Program-made: the position numbers and the translations under genes | The notes under the pieces: generated by a model | Database searches by the model: none | Told to the model about the DNA's origin: nothing | What the model saw: only the letters and a program-made list of their open reading frames with translations | From: Lentimicrobium sp. | Lineage (GTDB): Bacteria; Bacteroidota; Bacteroidia; Bacteroidales; Lentimicrobiaceae | DNA: 64,000 nucleotides | NCBI GenBank assembly: GCA_019429275.1 | Contig: JAHYJC010000002.1 | Location: forward strand, 1 to 64,000 | Reading direction: 5' to 3' | Part shown: positions 38,301 to 47,545 of the stretch, piece after piece | How the letters are laid out: every line of letters starts with the position of its first letter | Numbering within the stretch: the stretch's first letter is position 1

Positions 38301-39721
38301 ATTACGGCAAACTCAGGGCATCACTGCTTTATAAAATTGGTTATAATGCTGAAGGCACTGACTTGAATATTAATATCATGCCAAAAGATGAACCTGAAGA
38401 TAATCCATGGATTGTGAAAGCAGAGTTTACTCCCACAACTGAATATTATGTTGAAAGCGAGGATGAAACCAACTTGATAATTTATCCAAGAGATGCTTCA
38501 CCATTCAGTGCAACCGTAGGATTCTACACCGGGCCTATTTATGCCTGGACAACAACACCTGCATCCAGCACAGGTACCGTAACATTATCAGCAACCATTG
38601 TGGATACCAACGTACCGGTGGGTGATGTAAGGGGTGCTACCATAACTTTCTATTACATCAATTCCAATGGTGGCAGAACTCCTATACCAAGCGCCCAGAA
38701 TCTTCCGGTCGGACTGGTTGATCAGCTTGATGGAACCGTTGGAGCGGTAAGTGCCGATGTTCAATTGAACCTTGGTAATCAACTTTCGGCTGATTATATG
38801 GTAGGTATTGAAATCAAGGGTGGATACACTAATGATCCTGAAAGCCCGGAATCTCAGTCACTTATTACTATTTACAAACAAACGGCCGGTGGCAGAATCA
38901 ATGGTTCGGCCAAACTGGTAAACACCGAAAACACCAACGGTCAAATCAAGGGTGCAATAGGTGAAACCACCGAGGTCTCTTTTGATGTTACCTACAACAA
39001 AAAAGGCAGAAACCCACAGGGAAGAGCGACGATAATTGTTTGGAGTTGGTACGATGCTAACGGATTGCTGGATAATGTGTTGCATAAGTATATTATTACT
39101 TCCAATGCCATTAATGCTACTATTGTTAATCAACCCGAGACTGGCGATGGTTACTTTAGCAGTAAAGCCAATCTGAAGGAGGAAATAGACGGACAAACTA
39201 TTTCTATCCAGGGCAACAGTGTATTGCAGATGTGGCTATATGATGATAATAATGATGGAGGCTCGAACGGCTTGCTTGGCATTCAGTATGACAAGCAGGA
39301 AGGCGGTATCTGGTATTCAAACAACTGGAATGGATATAGCACTGAAATGGAACAGATTGCAGGAACACCTGATTATGCTGAAGGAATTGTTCAGGTTTCA
39401 GCAGACTACTCTAAAGACGTTGAGGTTACAGAAACTCCTGATGATCTGGAAGCCGGAAATGTGGGTCTATTCTCTGTTTACCCCAACCCAACCAGCGACA
39501 AAGCTACATTCCGCTTTGTACCTCAGGCCGATGGCCGTGCAAGGCTGGAACTCTACAGCACCAATGGTGCATTTATACAATCACTTTACGAAGGAGAGGT
39601 AAAAACCGACCAGGTTTATGAATTAGAATATCGCCCGGCCGATCGCGTTGCCAGTATGGTATTCTATCGCCTTATCCTTAATGAAAAAGTGATAAACGGC
39701 AAGCTGTTGATTCAGCGGTAG
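35336..39721 (+). CDS. giant secreted adhesin-like protein with T9SS sorting domain
   Basis: A 1461-residue secreted protein without a recognisable catalytic domain. After the signal peptide (ending NYSYGQ) is a beta-sandwich module with TDKEDYQPGETVIISGTGW. A Cys-containing HYR-like region follows around residues 460-560. Next comes an array of about 96-residue acidic modules: one degenerate copy (about 565-645) and two nearly identical copies (about 647-838), each with paired Cys (DDCGTVTATF, STQCGWTLERIY). Ig-like domains and a C-terminal T9SS type A domain (LFSVYPNPTSDKATFRF) complete it. Acid-rich repeats suggest Ca2+ binding or adhesion; this is inference. It has its own promoter and terminator. 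Confidence 0.88.
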   Translation: MKEKKLPKLMLNWLCLLLFLLASGWSNYSYGQATLQTDKEDYQPGETVIISGTGWQPGETINMVLEHLHFYHENDLLTGTADENGNFEHDDYIIDPSDLGELFMLVATGEASGYVVITYFTDGPAVSGDGTMNMLPRFVCGGGSDLTYTAGFTGESGNSWAAGSYLTMNIPWVVSESNVAVTNLQRVIIGTLTFNPSGASTIITIPFTSDGNNPIFNVVISGVNMPVEAFYEIEVMTNYGGTSLQPIDLNPEIASSAVFSGHVIGGISSCSSVTSGSLHYYGTCETAVSKWQYRPLVNLTTNPITWGEWVDIQNSSAQLNLNQSFFNASGVDILQFRALVTAASCCGEPIGTSGSNNVYESDYAMIAEVTNPIIQAQNITSYTSSSPAFGLGVNVNVFSIVPVNSVAYYINYGTPEQQEITSGYDFGFGTTTTVTVVAANFCAVSTETFTVSTGLPPAIACPEAITQDTDQGVCDAVVTFALAYVADPGQTLVAGQYNGLPEPVIFYSFDNTNWTTGTGSGLTYPKGETTVYLKAVNAAGEANCSFTVTVEDNEAPVLIDEAEDCATLDETNLNQCLSEAAAFVPNTLEESVAALYLDNCPGDITATYTSTIVPVEPETLNSNCAWTFTYEFTIADVEGNETTCSVTYSGSDQDPATLDDEELLPGATNVNACMDIDEIEGLFAKDDDELALEAAYVDDCGTVTATFVSESFTTESTQCGWTLERIYTISDGCVSNNFNVTVTYTGSDQDSATLDDEELLPGATNVNACMDIDEIEGLFAKDDDELALEAAYIDDCGTVTATFVSESFTTESTQCGWTLERIYTISDGCESNDFNVTVTYTGSDQTLPTVITQNITVSLGESGTVTILDNAVDDGSYDNCTESADLIFELSQTEFSCDDIGINEVTLKVTDLCGNFATGTATVTITVPTVTEVFTSAEAARYMDEVTLYAIIDSYCGTESLTGTVDFYLDDELVGENIPAYPVPFGEDDYGKLRASLLYKIGYNAEGTDLNINIMPKDEPEDNPWIVKAEFTPTTEYYVESEDETNLIIYPRDASPFSATVGFYTGPIYAWTTTPASSTGTVTLSATIVDTNVPVGDVRGATITFYYINSNGGRTPIPSAQNLPVGLVDQLDGTVGAVSADVQLNLGNQLSADYMVGIEIKGGYTNDPESPESQSLITIYKQTAGGRINGSAKLVNTENTNGQIKGAIGETTEVSFDVTYNKKGRNPQGRATIIVWSWYDANGLLDNVLHKYIITSNAINATIVNQPETGDGYFSSKANLKEEIDGQTISIQGNSVLQMWLYDDNNDGGSNGLLGIQYDKQEGGIWYSNNWNGYSTEMEQIAGTPDYAEGIVQVSADYSKDVEVTETPDDLEAGNVGLFSVYPNPTSDKATFRFVPQADGRARLELYSTNGAFIQSLYEGEVKTDQVYELEYRPADRVASMVFYRLILNEKVINGKLLIQR
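37274..37849 (+). repeat. two tandem 288-bp near-identical copies inside the adhesin-like gene
   Basis: Copy 1 is 37274-37561 and copy 2 is 37562-37849, with the first bases of a third copy at 37850. They differ at only about a dozen positions over 288 bp, some of them silent. The unit encodes 96 residues and keeps frame. An older, strongly diverged protein-level copy precedes them. Confidence 0.95.
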
Positions 39722-39748
39722 TTCATAATTTGTTTATTTGAGGTTTCA

Positions 39749-39787
39749 ATGGGTTTCCTGCGCCGGGAAACCCATTGTTTTTTATAT
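39749..39787 (+). terminator. terminator of the adhesin-like gene
   Basis: ATGGGTTTCC and GGAAACCCAT pair over 10 bp with a 7-nt loop, followed by a T-rich tract. It starts 28 bases after the stop. Confidence 0.8.
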
Positions 39788-39855
39788 CTTACTACTTTAA
39801 CATCCAGAGGTCGCCACCTAACAGAATTGTTGCAATCTGAAATCTGATTTACATA

Positions 39856-40144
39856 GGGCCTGCTGAAAAACTATTATGACATTGAATGCCAGTATGGTAT
39901 ATTGTTATTTTTTTATGTTACATGCAAGGTTTTTATGCTATACGCCCACATTCCATGCTTTTATATTACGGTGCGCTGCACCTTATGATCATTCTGACTC
40001 ATTCTTTCTGCAAATATTACGGTGCTCTGCACCTAAAAAATAGCCACAGAGTGGCGAAATATTTGTAGAAAATGCAAGTCGAGTGATTTTGGGAGGTGCA
40101 GAGCACCGAAATATAAAAAAGATTGTGAGTTTTTCAGCAGGCCC
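39856..40144 (+). mobile_element. MITE-like non-autonomous element, 289 bp
   Basis: Perfect 17-bp terminal inverted repeats, GGGCCTGCTGAAAAACT at 39856-39872 and its complement at 40128-40144, are flanked by a 6-bp direct repeat TACATA (39850-39855 and 40145-40150) that looks like a target-site duplication. There is no transposase. Inside are four 13-nt palindromes with 5-bp stems and 3-nt loops: 39970-39982, 40021-40033 and 40095-40107 (all GGTGC/GCACC) and 40043-40055 (GCCAC/GTGGC). The termini resemble those of some DDE insertion sequences, but I cannot name the parent. Short open frames across it are chance products of the repeats. Confidence 0.85.
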
Positions 40145-40190
40145 TACATAATTCACTAATTTCGTAATTGAATTATAAAACACAACCGAA

Positions 40191-40790
40191 ATGAGCCCGG
40201 TCTTTTTCAGAGATAGCAGTGAATTCAGGGCCTGGTTGGAGCAGAATCACAGCCATGCCAAAGAAGTGTGGGTTGGATTGCTGAAAAAGCGGAAAGGTCA
40301 CACACTTGCTTTCAGTTATTCCGATGCCCTGGAACTCGCCCTGTGTTACGGATGGATTGACGGAAAACTAATGTCGGTTGATGATGCGAGCTATATGATA
40401 AGGTTCACCCCTCGGAGGGCAGACAGCATCTGGAGCAATAAAAACTTAAAAAAAGTTGGGGAGCTGATAAAGGCCGAAATGATGCAGCCCTCGGGCAAAG
40501 CCATCTATGAAAAGAGAAATCCCGAAAAAACAGAAAGCTACCTGAATCAGTGCGCAAATTCAGTCTTCAGCCGTGAAATGCAGGATGAATTGGAAGAAAA
40601 TCCAAAAGCTCATGCCTGGTTCCTAAGGCAATCAGAAAGCTACCGTAAAATCTGCATTTTCTGGATTATGCGTGCAAAACAGGAAGCAACGCGGCAAAAG
40701 AGAATGAAGATTCTTATTGACTGCCCGGCATTGGGCCTGAAAATTCCATTATTGAGAAACGACTCAGGCCACAAAAAAGGGAATTTATAG
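40191..40790 (+). CDS. YdeI/OmpD-associated family protein
   Basis: A 199-residue cytoplasmic protein. KEVWVGLLKKRKG, ALCYGWIDGKLMSVDDASY and RFTPRRADSIWSNKN are the family signature motifs in order. Members include proteins linked to bacteriocin resistance in Gram-positives and to stress in enterobacteria, but the biochemical function is unknown. The gene starts 47 bases after the MITE-like element, so its original promoter may have been replaced or altered by the insertion. A gene-free AT-rich stretch of 250 bases follows. Confidence 0.85.
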   Translation: MSPVFFRDSSEFRAWLEQNHSHAKEVWVGLLKKRKGHTLAFSYSDALELALCYGWIDGKLMSVDDASYMIRFTPRRADSIWSNKNLKKVGELIKAEMMQPSGKAIYEKRNPEKTESYLNQCANSVFSREMQDELEENPKAHAWFLRQSESYRKICIFWIMRAKQEATRQKRMKILIDCPALGLKIPLLRNDSGHKKGNL

Positions 40791-41041
40791 TTGGCTTCAT
40801 TTTTTTCAGCACTGCTTTTTCAAAAAAATAATGTCGAATTCTGTGATTACAATTTGTTTATATGTCAACTTAATGATAAATGAACCGCTCAATTGTTGTG
40901 GATTTTCCCGTTCTGTGCATTTAATTCCACACTTTCTGATTTTCAGTAAAATATTTAATAGCTGATTTTCAGTATTTTACAAAATATACCTTTTCATGGT
41001 AGGCAATTTGCCAATTGCAGCATTAACCAAAATAAACAACC

Positions 41042-41914
41042 ATGAAAAAATTATTTTTAATCGTACTTGCCTTACCCCTTTTGCTGGCATCATGCGAAAA
41101 CAAAAAACAAACTGAAAAAATCATGCAGCTTGAGACTGAGCATTACAATCTCATGAGAGATGCAGCTTCAAAAGACTCTCTGATCAATGATTTTTTGCTG
41201 ACGCTCAATGAAATTGAATCCAATCTGACTGAAATCAGAACCCGTGAAAAACTCATCAGTTCAAAAACCGATCAAGGCCAGGAACTCAGCAAACCTGCCC
41301 GTGAGCAGATCAATGCAGACATAAGGCTCATCAATGAACTTATGCAGGAAAACAAGAATAAGGTAGCTGAATTGAACCGTAAACTGAAAGAATCGAGCCT
41401 GAAAATTTCGGAATTCGAGAACATGGTCGCCAACGTAAACAGCCAGTTGGCCGAGCGCGATGCCGAAATCATATCACTTAAAAATGATCTCACAAATCTG
41501 AACTTCTCGATTGCATCGCTGAATGATACCATTTCGCAGATCAAAGATCAGAACCGTAATCTGAGCAACACCATTACCCGCAAAACCGATGAGTTGAATG
41601 TTGCACATTTCATAGTCGGAGAAAAAAAGTCATTGATTGAAAAACAGATCCTCAACAAAGAAGGTGGTTTTCTTGGCATCGGCCGCACTCAGAAAGTTAC
41701 CGGCGATGTAAATCTTGACGAGTTTACTCAGGTTGATATCCGCAACCTCACCTCTATTCCATTGGGTGTAAAAAAAGCAAGCCTGATTACAACACATCCG
41801 GCTGGATCATACGAGTTGGTCGAGTCTGACAAAAAAATTCAGGAACTCATCATTAAAGATGCTCAGAAATTCTGGGAAAAGTCAAGGCTTCTGGTAATTT
41901 CAACAGAAAATTAA
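41042..41914 (+). CDS. coiled-coil lipoprotein
   Basis: A 290-residue lipoprotein (lipobox LASC after LIVLALPLLLASC). Residues 22-190 are an almost unbroken coiled coil (heptads such as ELNRKLKESSLKISEFENMV), followed by a compact C-terminal domain with the segment KEGGFLGIGRTQKVTGDVN. Similar proteins occur across Bacteroidota without assigned function. It would form an extended rod anchored in a membrane. It is monocistronic, with a clear terminator 55 bases after the stop. Confidence 0.75.
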   Translation: MKKLFLIVLALPLLLASCENKKQTEKIMQLETEHYNLMRDAASKDSLINDFLLTLNEIESNLTEIRTREKLISSKTDQGQELSKPAREQINADIRLINELMQENKNKVAELNRKLKESSLKISEFENMVANVNSQLAERDAEIISLKNDLTNLNFSIASLNDTISQIKDQNRNLSNTITRKTDELNVAHFIVGEKKSLIEKQILNKEGGFLGIGRTQKVTGDVNLDEFTQVDIRNLTSIPLGVKKASLITTHPAGSYELVESDKKIQELIIKDAQKFWEKSRLLVISTEN

Positions 41915-41968
41915 TATCTGAAAGAATTAAGTTCTTTTGATCTTCTGACAGGAAGAGATACAAGATGG

Positions 41969-42004
41969 AATGACCTCCGCCAGATGATGCCGGAGGTCAT
42001 TTTA
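41969..42004 (+). terminator. terminator of the coiled-coil lipoprotein gene
   Basis: AATGACCTCCG and CGGAGGTCATT pair over 11 bp around an 11-nt loop, followed by a short T run. Confidence 0.75.
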
Positions 42005-42086
42005 TTAAATCGTAACCGAAAGTTGATAACCCAAGGCATAAGCAACAGACTTTTTTTTCCTTAGATTTGTAATTCAATATAACCCG

Positions 42087-44615
42087 ATGAAAAGCCCAGG
42101 CAGACAAGTACGTATTAAGGGAAAAGTCTTTACCGGCTTTGTATTGTTGCTTCTACTGGCCATTTCGGCGGTTATCATACTTATTCAAATTGCCTCACAG
42201 CTTTCGCCGCCCGATACCGGGGGTTCGCAATCGGTAACCAAGCTTTCGATTGTAAGCAACATGCTTTCCACGCTGATTGATGCCGATGGTCAGGCCAGGG
42301 CATACATCACCACCGGGCAACGAAAATTCATGATCCGTTATAAGGAGGTTGAGAACGATGTGAGGGTGCTTGCCGATTCATTGAAAAACCTTAGCATTGA
42401 AAACCCGGAGCAGTACAATCGCATGATTACCGTTGATAGTCTGCTCGATTTGAAAAAAGCTGCCCTTGAAAATTATTTCAGGCTAAAACCTCCCGGCACG
42501 CCTTCTATTATGCGTCCCGAAAGATTGCAGGAACTGGTTGACAGATTTTCTGACACCATAGGCATTTCATACAAAACCATTCCGGATCATCCTGAAGCAG
42601 AAGATGATGAAGCTAAAGAGACACCAGAGCAGAAAAAGGAAAATTTCCTGAAAAAGCTTTGGAGCAGCATTAGCGGAAAGCAGCAAAAATCTGATTCTGT
42701 AGTTCAACCGCTTGTGATTAAAAGCTCAGGCGACACACTTCACTCATACACAAAGATCAATGATTCCGCCATACTTCTGATAAGGAAGCAATTACAACTC
42801 ATGAGCGACGAAGAAAGGGTTGAAAGACAGCTGGCCATTGAGCGCGAAATGATGCTTTTGCGAGCCGATCAGGATATACTGGATGAGATAAGAAATGTGC
42901 TGCTTCTTTTTGAAAAAGAAGAGATCAACCGCACCATTGCCGGCGCTGAACACTCCAGGGAAATTCTCAGAAAACTGTGGAACACTGCACTTATAGCAGC
43001 ACTTACAGGTTTGGCAACCATGCTGATATTTCTGTTCCTGATATGGAAAGATATTGCAAGAAGCAATTTTTACCGGAAAAAACTTGAAGAAGCCCGAAAA
43101 CTGGCCGAAAAACTGTTGAAAGTCAAAGAGATGTTTCTGGCAAACATGAGCCACGAAATCCGGACTCCAATTACCAGTATCATAGGATTTTCGGAACAAA
43201 TGTCGGGAACACGACTGAATAAAGACCAATCTAAATATCTGAAATTCATCAACACATCATCGGAGCATCTGCTTCGGCTGGTTGATGATCTGCTGGATTT
43301 TTCGCGCATTGAAAGCGGAAAATTAAACCTTGAAGAAAGGCATTTTTCGCCTTTCGCCCTTATAGCCGAGAGCTTTGAAACCATTACGGGACCAGCCCGA
43401 CAAAAAGGTCTGCAGACGGTGCTAAATCAAAATATAGATCTTGAACTCAAGGTAACCGGCGATGATTTAAGAATACGGCAAATAATATTTAACTTACTCA
43501 ATAACAGTATAAAATTCACCTCTACCGGATCAATTACTTTAGATTCAAGTGCTGTCAAAGATGACGAAGTTGTAATGCTGAGCATTTGTATATCTGATAC
43601 AGGCGTTGGTATTCCAGAGGAAAAACAGAATGAGATATTCAGTGAGTTTACCCAGGCCGATACCGGCATTACACGGAAATTTGGTGGCTCCGGTCTGGGA
43701 TTGGCCATAAGCCGCAAACTCACTGAGATGATGAACGGCGAAATAAAGCTTGAGAGCAAAGCCGGAGTTGGAACCTCAATTACTGTTAAAATACCTCTAC
43801 CCATATACTCAGCTGTTCTTCCTGAATCAACAAATGAAAAGATGAATATACTCCCTGATTTAAGCGGATTCAGGATACTGCTTGCCGAAGATGATGAGAC
43901 AACACGTATATTGTTGACTGAAAATCTGATGTCCACTGGAGCCATCATTCATGAAACGGCAAACGGTCTTTTGGCGTGGCATGCATTTCTGGAACGGGAA
44001 GGCGATTTTGATCTGGTGATTACAGATATTCAAATGCCTGACCTGAGTGGACCTGAACTTACCAAAAGAATTATTGAATGGACAAAAAACAATCAGGCTG
44101 AACCATGTCCGATACTTGGGTTAACGGCTCATTCTACACCTGAAGACCTCAAATTTTACCGTGAACTCGGCATGTCTGATATCCTGCTTAAACCTTTCAG
44201 GCAAGCCGCTTTATACAGTTTACTCAGAAATTTACTCAATGTAAAATCTGTAGCTACTCTTCAGGATGATAAAAAAGTAGGCCATCAGTTGCCTGACCTA
44301 TCAATTTTCAGGCAATATGCCAATGATGATCCGGATGCATTACAGCGCATCCTCAGTTCTCTTTCAAAGGGTTTGGATGAAACCATTAAAGAATTAAAGC
44401 AGGCTTCAGAGGAGGGTAATTTTTTAAAAATCAGCAGGGTGGCTCATCGTATGTTGCCCAATGTCCGCAACCTCGGCGATAAGGAAACGGCTGCATTACT
44501 GCTTCAACTTGAGAATCTCAGAAATGAAGAGAAACCTGATCTCTTAAAAACCAGAGGAATAATTTTTGAGGCAATAGAGAACCTGACTAAACTCAGGGAG
44601 AAGCTTCGTCAATAA
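42087..44615 (+). CDS. hybrid sensor histidine kinase with receiver and HPt domains
   Basis: An 842-residue membrane sensor. A membrane helix near residue 20 and another near residue 310 bracket a periplasmic sensor region of about 280 residues with no family I recognise. The kinase core has the phospho-acceptor His356 in NMSHEIRTP, an N box NNSIKFTSTG, and G boxes DTGVGIPEE and GSGLGLAISRK. A receiver domain carries the phospho-acceptor Asp647 in ITDIQMPD. The C-terminal HPt domain carries His787 in VAHRMLPNVRNLG. A full His-Asp-His relay is therefore in one chain and needs an outside response regulator. The NtrC-type regulator encoded tail-to-tail next door is the obvious candidate. Confidence 0.93.
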   Translation: MKSPGRQVRIKGKVFTGFVLLLLLAISAVIILIQIASQLSPPDTGGSQSVTKLSIVSNMLSTLIDADGQARAYITTGQRKFMIRYKEVENDVRVLADSLKNLSIENPEQYNRMITVDSLLDLKKAALENYFRLKPPGTPSIMRPERLQELVDRFSDTIGISYKTIPDHPEAEDDEAKETPEQKKENFLKKLWSSISGKQQKSDSVVQPLVIKSSGDTLHSYTKINDSAILLIRKQLQLMSDEERVERQLAIEREMMLLRADQDILDEIRNVLLLFEKEEINRTIAGAEHSREILRKLWNTALIAALTGLATMLIFLFLIWKDIARSNFYRKKLEEARKLAEKLLKVKEMFLANMSHEIRTPITSIIGFSEQMSGTRLNKDQSKYLKFINTSSEHLLRLVDDLLDFSRIESGKLNLEERHFSPFALIAESFETITGPARQKGLQTVLNQNIDLELKVTGDDLRIRQIIFNLLNNSIKFTSTGSITLDSSAVKDDEVVMLSICISDTGVGIPEEKQNEIFSEFTQADTGITRKFGGSGLGLAISRKLTEMMNGEIKLESKAGVGTSITVKIPLPIYSAVLPESTNEKMNILPDLSGFRILLAEDDETTRILLTENLMSTGAIIHETANGLLAWHAFLEREGDFDLVITDIQMPDLSGPELTKRIIEWTKNNQAEPCPILGLTAHSTPEDLKFYRELGMSDILLKPFRQAALYSLLRNLLNVKSVATLQDDKKVGHQLPDLSIFRQYANDDPDALQRILSSLSKGLDETIKELKQASEEGNFLKISRVAHRMLPNVRNLGDKETAALLLQLENLRNEEKPDLLKTRGIIFEAIENLTKLREKLRQ

Positions 44616-44624
44616 AAAATGGAA

Positions 44625-46016
44625 TTATTGAAGCGGAATGTCATATTGCTTCATTTTGTTATAGAGCGTTTTACGATCAATATTGAGCAAACGGGCAGCC
44701 TTTGATTTATTGAATCTTACCTTTTCCAGGGCTGAAATAATAATTTCCCGCTCGCTGCGGCGGGCGGTTTGTTTCAGGCTAAAATCATCATTGACAGCAT
44801 TTTCATGAATTGGAGTATGGATATTCTCAACAATTACAGGCTCTTTAACATGCATAATTCCTGATTCAGAAATCAACTCATCAGGTAAAGTATCGGAAGT
44901 AACTTTTTCGGATCTGGAGAGCAGCACAGCCCGCTTTATTATGTTTTTCAATTCCCTGAAATTTCCGGGCCATGAATATTTCCTGAAAATTTCCATTACC
45001 TCTTCCGAAAAACCGGCAACTTCACGGCCAAGTTCCTGGTTTGCCTGTTTCAGGAAATGATTGGTAAACATGATCAGATCTTCAGGACGGTCGCGCAATG
45101 GCTGAACCTGAATGGAGAACTCATTGATCCGGTGGTACAAATCCTCACGAAAATCACCCCGCGACACTGCTTGTTTCAGGTCTTCGTTGGTTGCTGTTAT
45201 GATGCGGACATCAATCGGTATTTCAACCGTTGAGCCAATTCGCCTGATTTTTCTTTCCTGAATTGCTCTAAGCAACTGTACCTGAATTTCATAGCTCAGG
45301 TTTCCAATCTCATCAAGGAAAATGGTTCCACCGTTTGCAGCTTCAAACTGTCCCTCTTTATCGTTATATGCCCCTGTGAATGAACCTTTTAAATGTCCGA
45401 AAAATTCACTGCCAGCCAAATCGCGCGGAAGTGCACCACAATCGATAGCTACAAAAGGCTTTTCGTTTCTTGCACTTTGCTGATGAATGCGGCGGGCAAC
45501 AAACTCTTTACCTGTGCCACTCTCTCCCAATATGAGTACCGACATTCCTGTTGGTGCCACCAGGCGGGTATGCTCATTGATGCGGGCTGATGCGGCACTT
45601 TCTCCTTCGAGATAGGTTTCTGTAAACCCTGCAGCCTTCCCCTTCTCCCCCGCTTCGGCCGACTTGAGTGCCCGTTTGACAGTTGAAAGGATTTCATCAG
45701 GATTTACCGGCTTTGTAACATAATCAAATGCACCCATTTTCATGGATTTCACGGCAGTGCGTATATCGCCATAACTTGTCATTAAAACCACCGGAATTTC
45801 GGAATATTCGGCTTTAAACAGCTTCAGCAGATCAAGGCCATCATGGTCGGGCAAACGCAAATCAGTAAGAACCACATCGGGCTTTAATTCCAGAAATTTT
45901 TTCCGGCCATCTTCAAAAGTAAATGACTGGTCAACAACATATCCATTTTTGACCAATAGCGTATCGAGCATCATGCAAAACGTTACATCATCATCTATAA
46001 TCAGTACCTTACTCAT
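44625..46016 (-). CDS. sigma-54-dependent response regulator (NtrC family)
   Basis: A 463-residue regulator with a receiver domain (phospho-acceptor Asp52 in VVLTDLRLPDHDG), a central AAA+ domain (Walker A GESGTGKE, the sigma-54 contact loop as GSFTGA, Walker B TIFLDEIG) and a C-terminal Fis-type HTH (ALEKVRFNKSKAARLLNIDR). It would activate sigma-54 promoters when phosphorylated. The contact loop has Ser for the first Ala of GAFTGA, a tolerated variant. It is convergent with the hybrid kinase (9-base gap) and likely its partner. Targets are unknown. Confidence 0.94.
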   Translation of the reverse strand: MSKVLIIDDDVTFCMMLDTLLVKNGYVVDQSFTFEDGRKKFLELKPDVVLTDLRLPDHDGLDLLKLFKAEYSEIPVVLMTSYGDIRTAVKSMKMGAFDYVTKPVNPDEILSTVKRALKSAEAGEKGKAAGFTETYLEGESAASARINEHTRLVAPTGMSVLILGESGTGKEFVARRIHQQSARNEKPFVAIDCGALPRDLAGSEFFGHLKGSFTGAYNDKEGQFEAANGGTIFLDEIGNLSYEIQVQLLRAIQERKIRRIGSTVEIPIDVRIITATNEDLKQAVSRGDFREDLYHRINEFSIQVQPLRDRPEDLIMFTNHFLKQANQELGREVAGFSEEVMEIFRKYSWPGNFRELKNIIKRAVLLSRSEKVTSDTLPDELISESGIMHVKEPVIVENIHTPIHENAVNDDFSLKQTARRSEREIIISALEKVRFNKSKAARLLNIDRKTLYNKMKQYDIPLQ

Positions 46017-46275
46017 GAACCGTAATGTTGTTAACCGGATACAAATTTAGCAGATTAATTCTCATTTGCTCCATATCTCTGAAAAACATATCCTGTTTTT
46101 ATCAAAAATATATCATTACTGAAGATTTTCTGACACCGGGTAATGCTATTCTGAAAGCTGAATTAAAGTATAAATGGGGCGCTACCTGACAGAGTTTCCC
46201 TTCCGCTATTTTTCCGGTGTATTGAGCTGAAAATGAATTGATGAATCAAAACAGAAATGGTTAATTTTGTCATTG

Positions 46276-47510
46276 ATGAATATCCAGAAACATTTTTAAA
46301 CCATCATCATTGGTGCCGGACCTGCCGGTTTATTTGCTTCTGCCAATATAAAAAAGGGCAAAACGCTTATCATTGAAAAAAAAGAACTTCCCGGACGTAA
46401 ACTGATGATCTCCGGGACTGGTCAGTGTAATTTTACGCATGCCGAAACTATGTCTGATTAAGAGAATCATTATGGTGAAAATTACAATTTTATAAAAAAT
46501 GCCCTCAAAAGCTTTACCAATCAGGATTCGGTTTCTTTTTTCAATAAGCTTGGAGTCAAATCGTTTACTGACAAAAATGGGAAAATTTTCCCGGTGCCTT
46601 TGATGGCTGGAGATATTCTCAACGCCCTGCTGACCGTGAGAGAAGAAACCGGAGCAATGATAATGAAAGGAATGGCGGTAAAAAGCGTGACTACTGACAA
46701 CGGCCAGTTTATCGTAAAAACTGAATCGGATATTTTTACAGCCCGGTTTCTGATCATTGCCACTGGTGGAAAATCCTATCCATCAACCGGATCTACAGGC
46801 GATGGTTACCGTTTTGCTGAAGCACTTGGGCATACGATTGTAGAGCCCCGGCCTGCGCTTGCAGCTGTTGTTACTGAATCTTATGAACTTACAGCCTATG
46901 CAGGTAACAGCTTTCCGGAGGCTGAAATATCTCTTTGGAGGGATTCAAAAAGAATCAGAAGCTTCTCAGGTGACCTGCTGCTTACGCATAACGGCCTTTT
47001 CGGGGCCAGCAATACTGAATTCTTCAAGGTGTTTCAGAAATGGAGACACACTCACCATTAACTTCAGTAAAAATGAGTGATTCAGAGTTCGAAAAAAGGT
47101 TCATTTCTCAGGCTGCAATTGAAGGGAAAACGACAATTATTTCATTTCTTAAGTCGGTGAATATTTCCAGGAATATTGCTACTGCAATTCTACAGAAGTC
47201 GAAGACCAGCCCTCTGAAACCCATAGCTTAAATATCAAAAAGACGCCGCAAGCTGTTGGCAGAACTCTGTTGTGTTTATCCGTTTGTTATAAAGCAGGTA
47301 GGTGGATTTAAATCATCAATGGCCACCACAGGCGGAATATCGCTGAATGAAATAAATCCTTCAACTGTAGAATCTCTGATTGTCAGAAACCTTTATCTTT
47401 GTGGAGAAGTCATTGATATTGATTGTGATACAGGTGGGTACAACATACAGGCAGCCATGTCAACGGCCTGGCTTGCTGCAATTGACATAAACAAGAAGGC
47501 CGGCGCATAA
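46276..47510 (+). pseudogene. broken HI0933/YhiN-like FAD-dependent oxidoreductase
   Basis: The translated frames together spell a family-typical flavoprotein: a Rossmann dinucleotide motif (TIIIGAGPAGLFAS), SGTGQCNFTHAE, ATGGKSYPSTGSTGDGY, and the C-terminal YNIQAAMSTAWLAA. The gene is broken by in-frame TAA codons at 46297 and 46459, by a one-base insertion in the T-run near 46994-47000 (after THNGL, before SGPAIL), by another frameshift near 47070 and by further damage near 47220-47260. It cannot make a working protein. The total length is right for the family (about 405 codons), so it decayed in place. Confidence 0.9.
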
Positions 47511-47545
47511 GTGCCGGCCAGAAAAAAGTAGTTATTTGTTCAGGA

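Noticed and set aside
39886-40183. Short frames with repeated YYGALHL-like words inside the MITE
   Set aside because: They are translations of the palindromes; the element explains them better.
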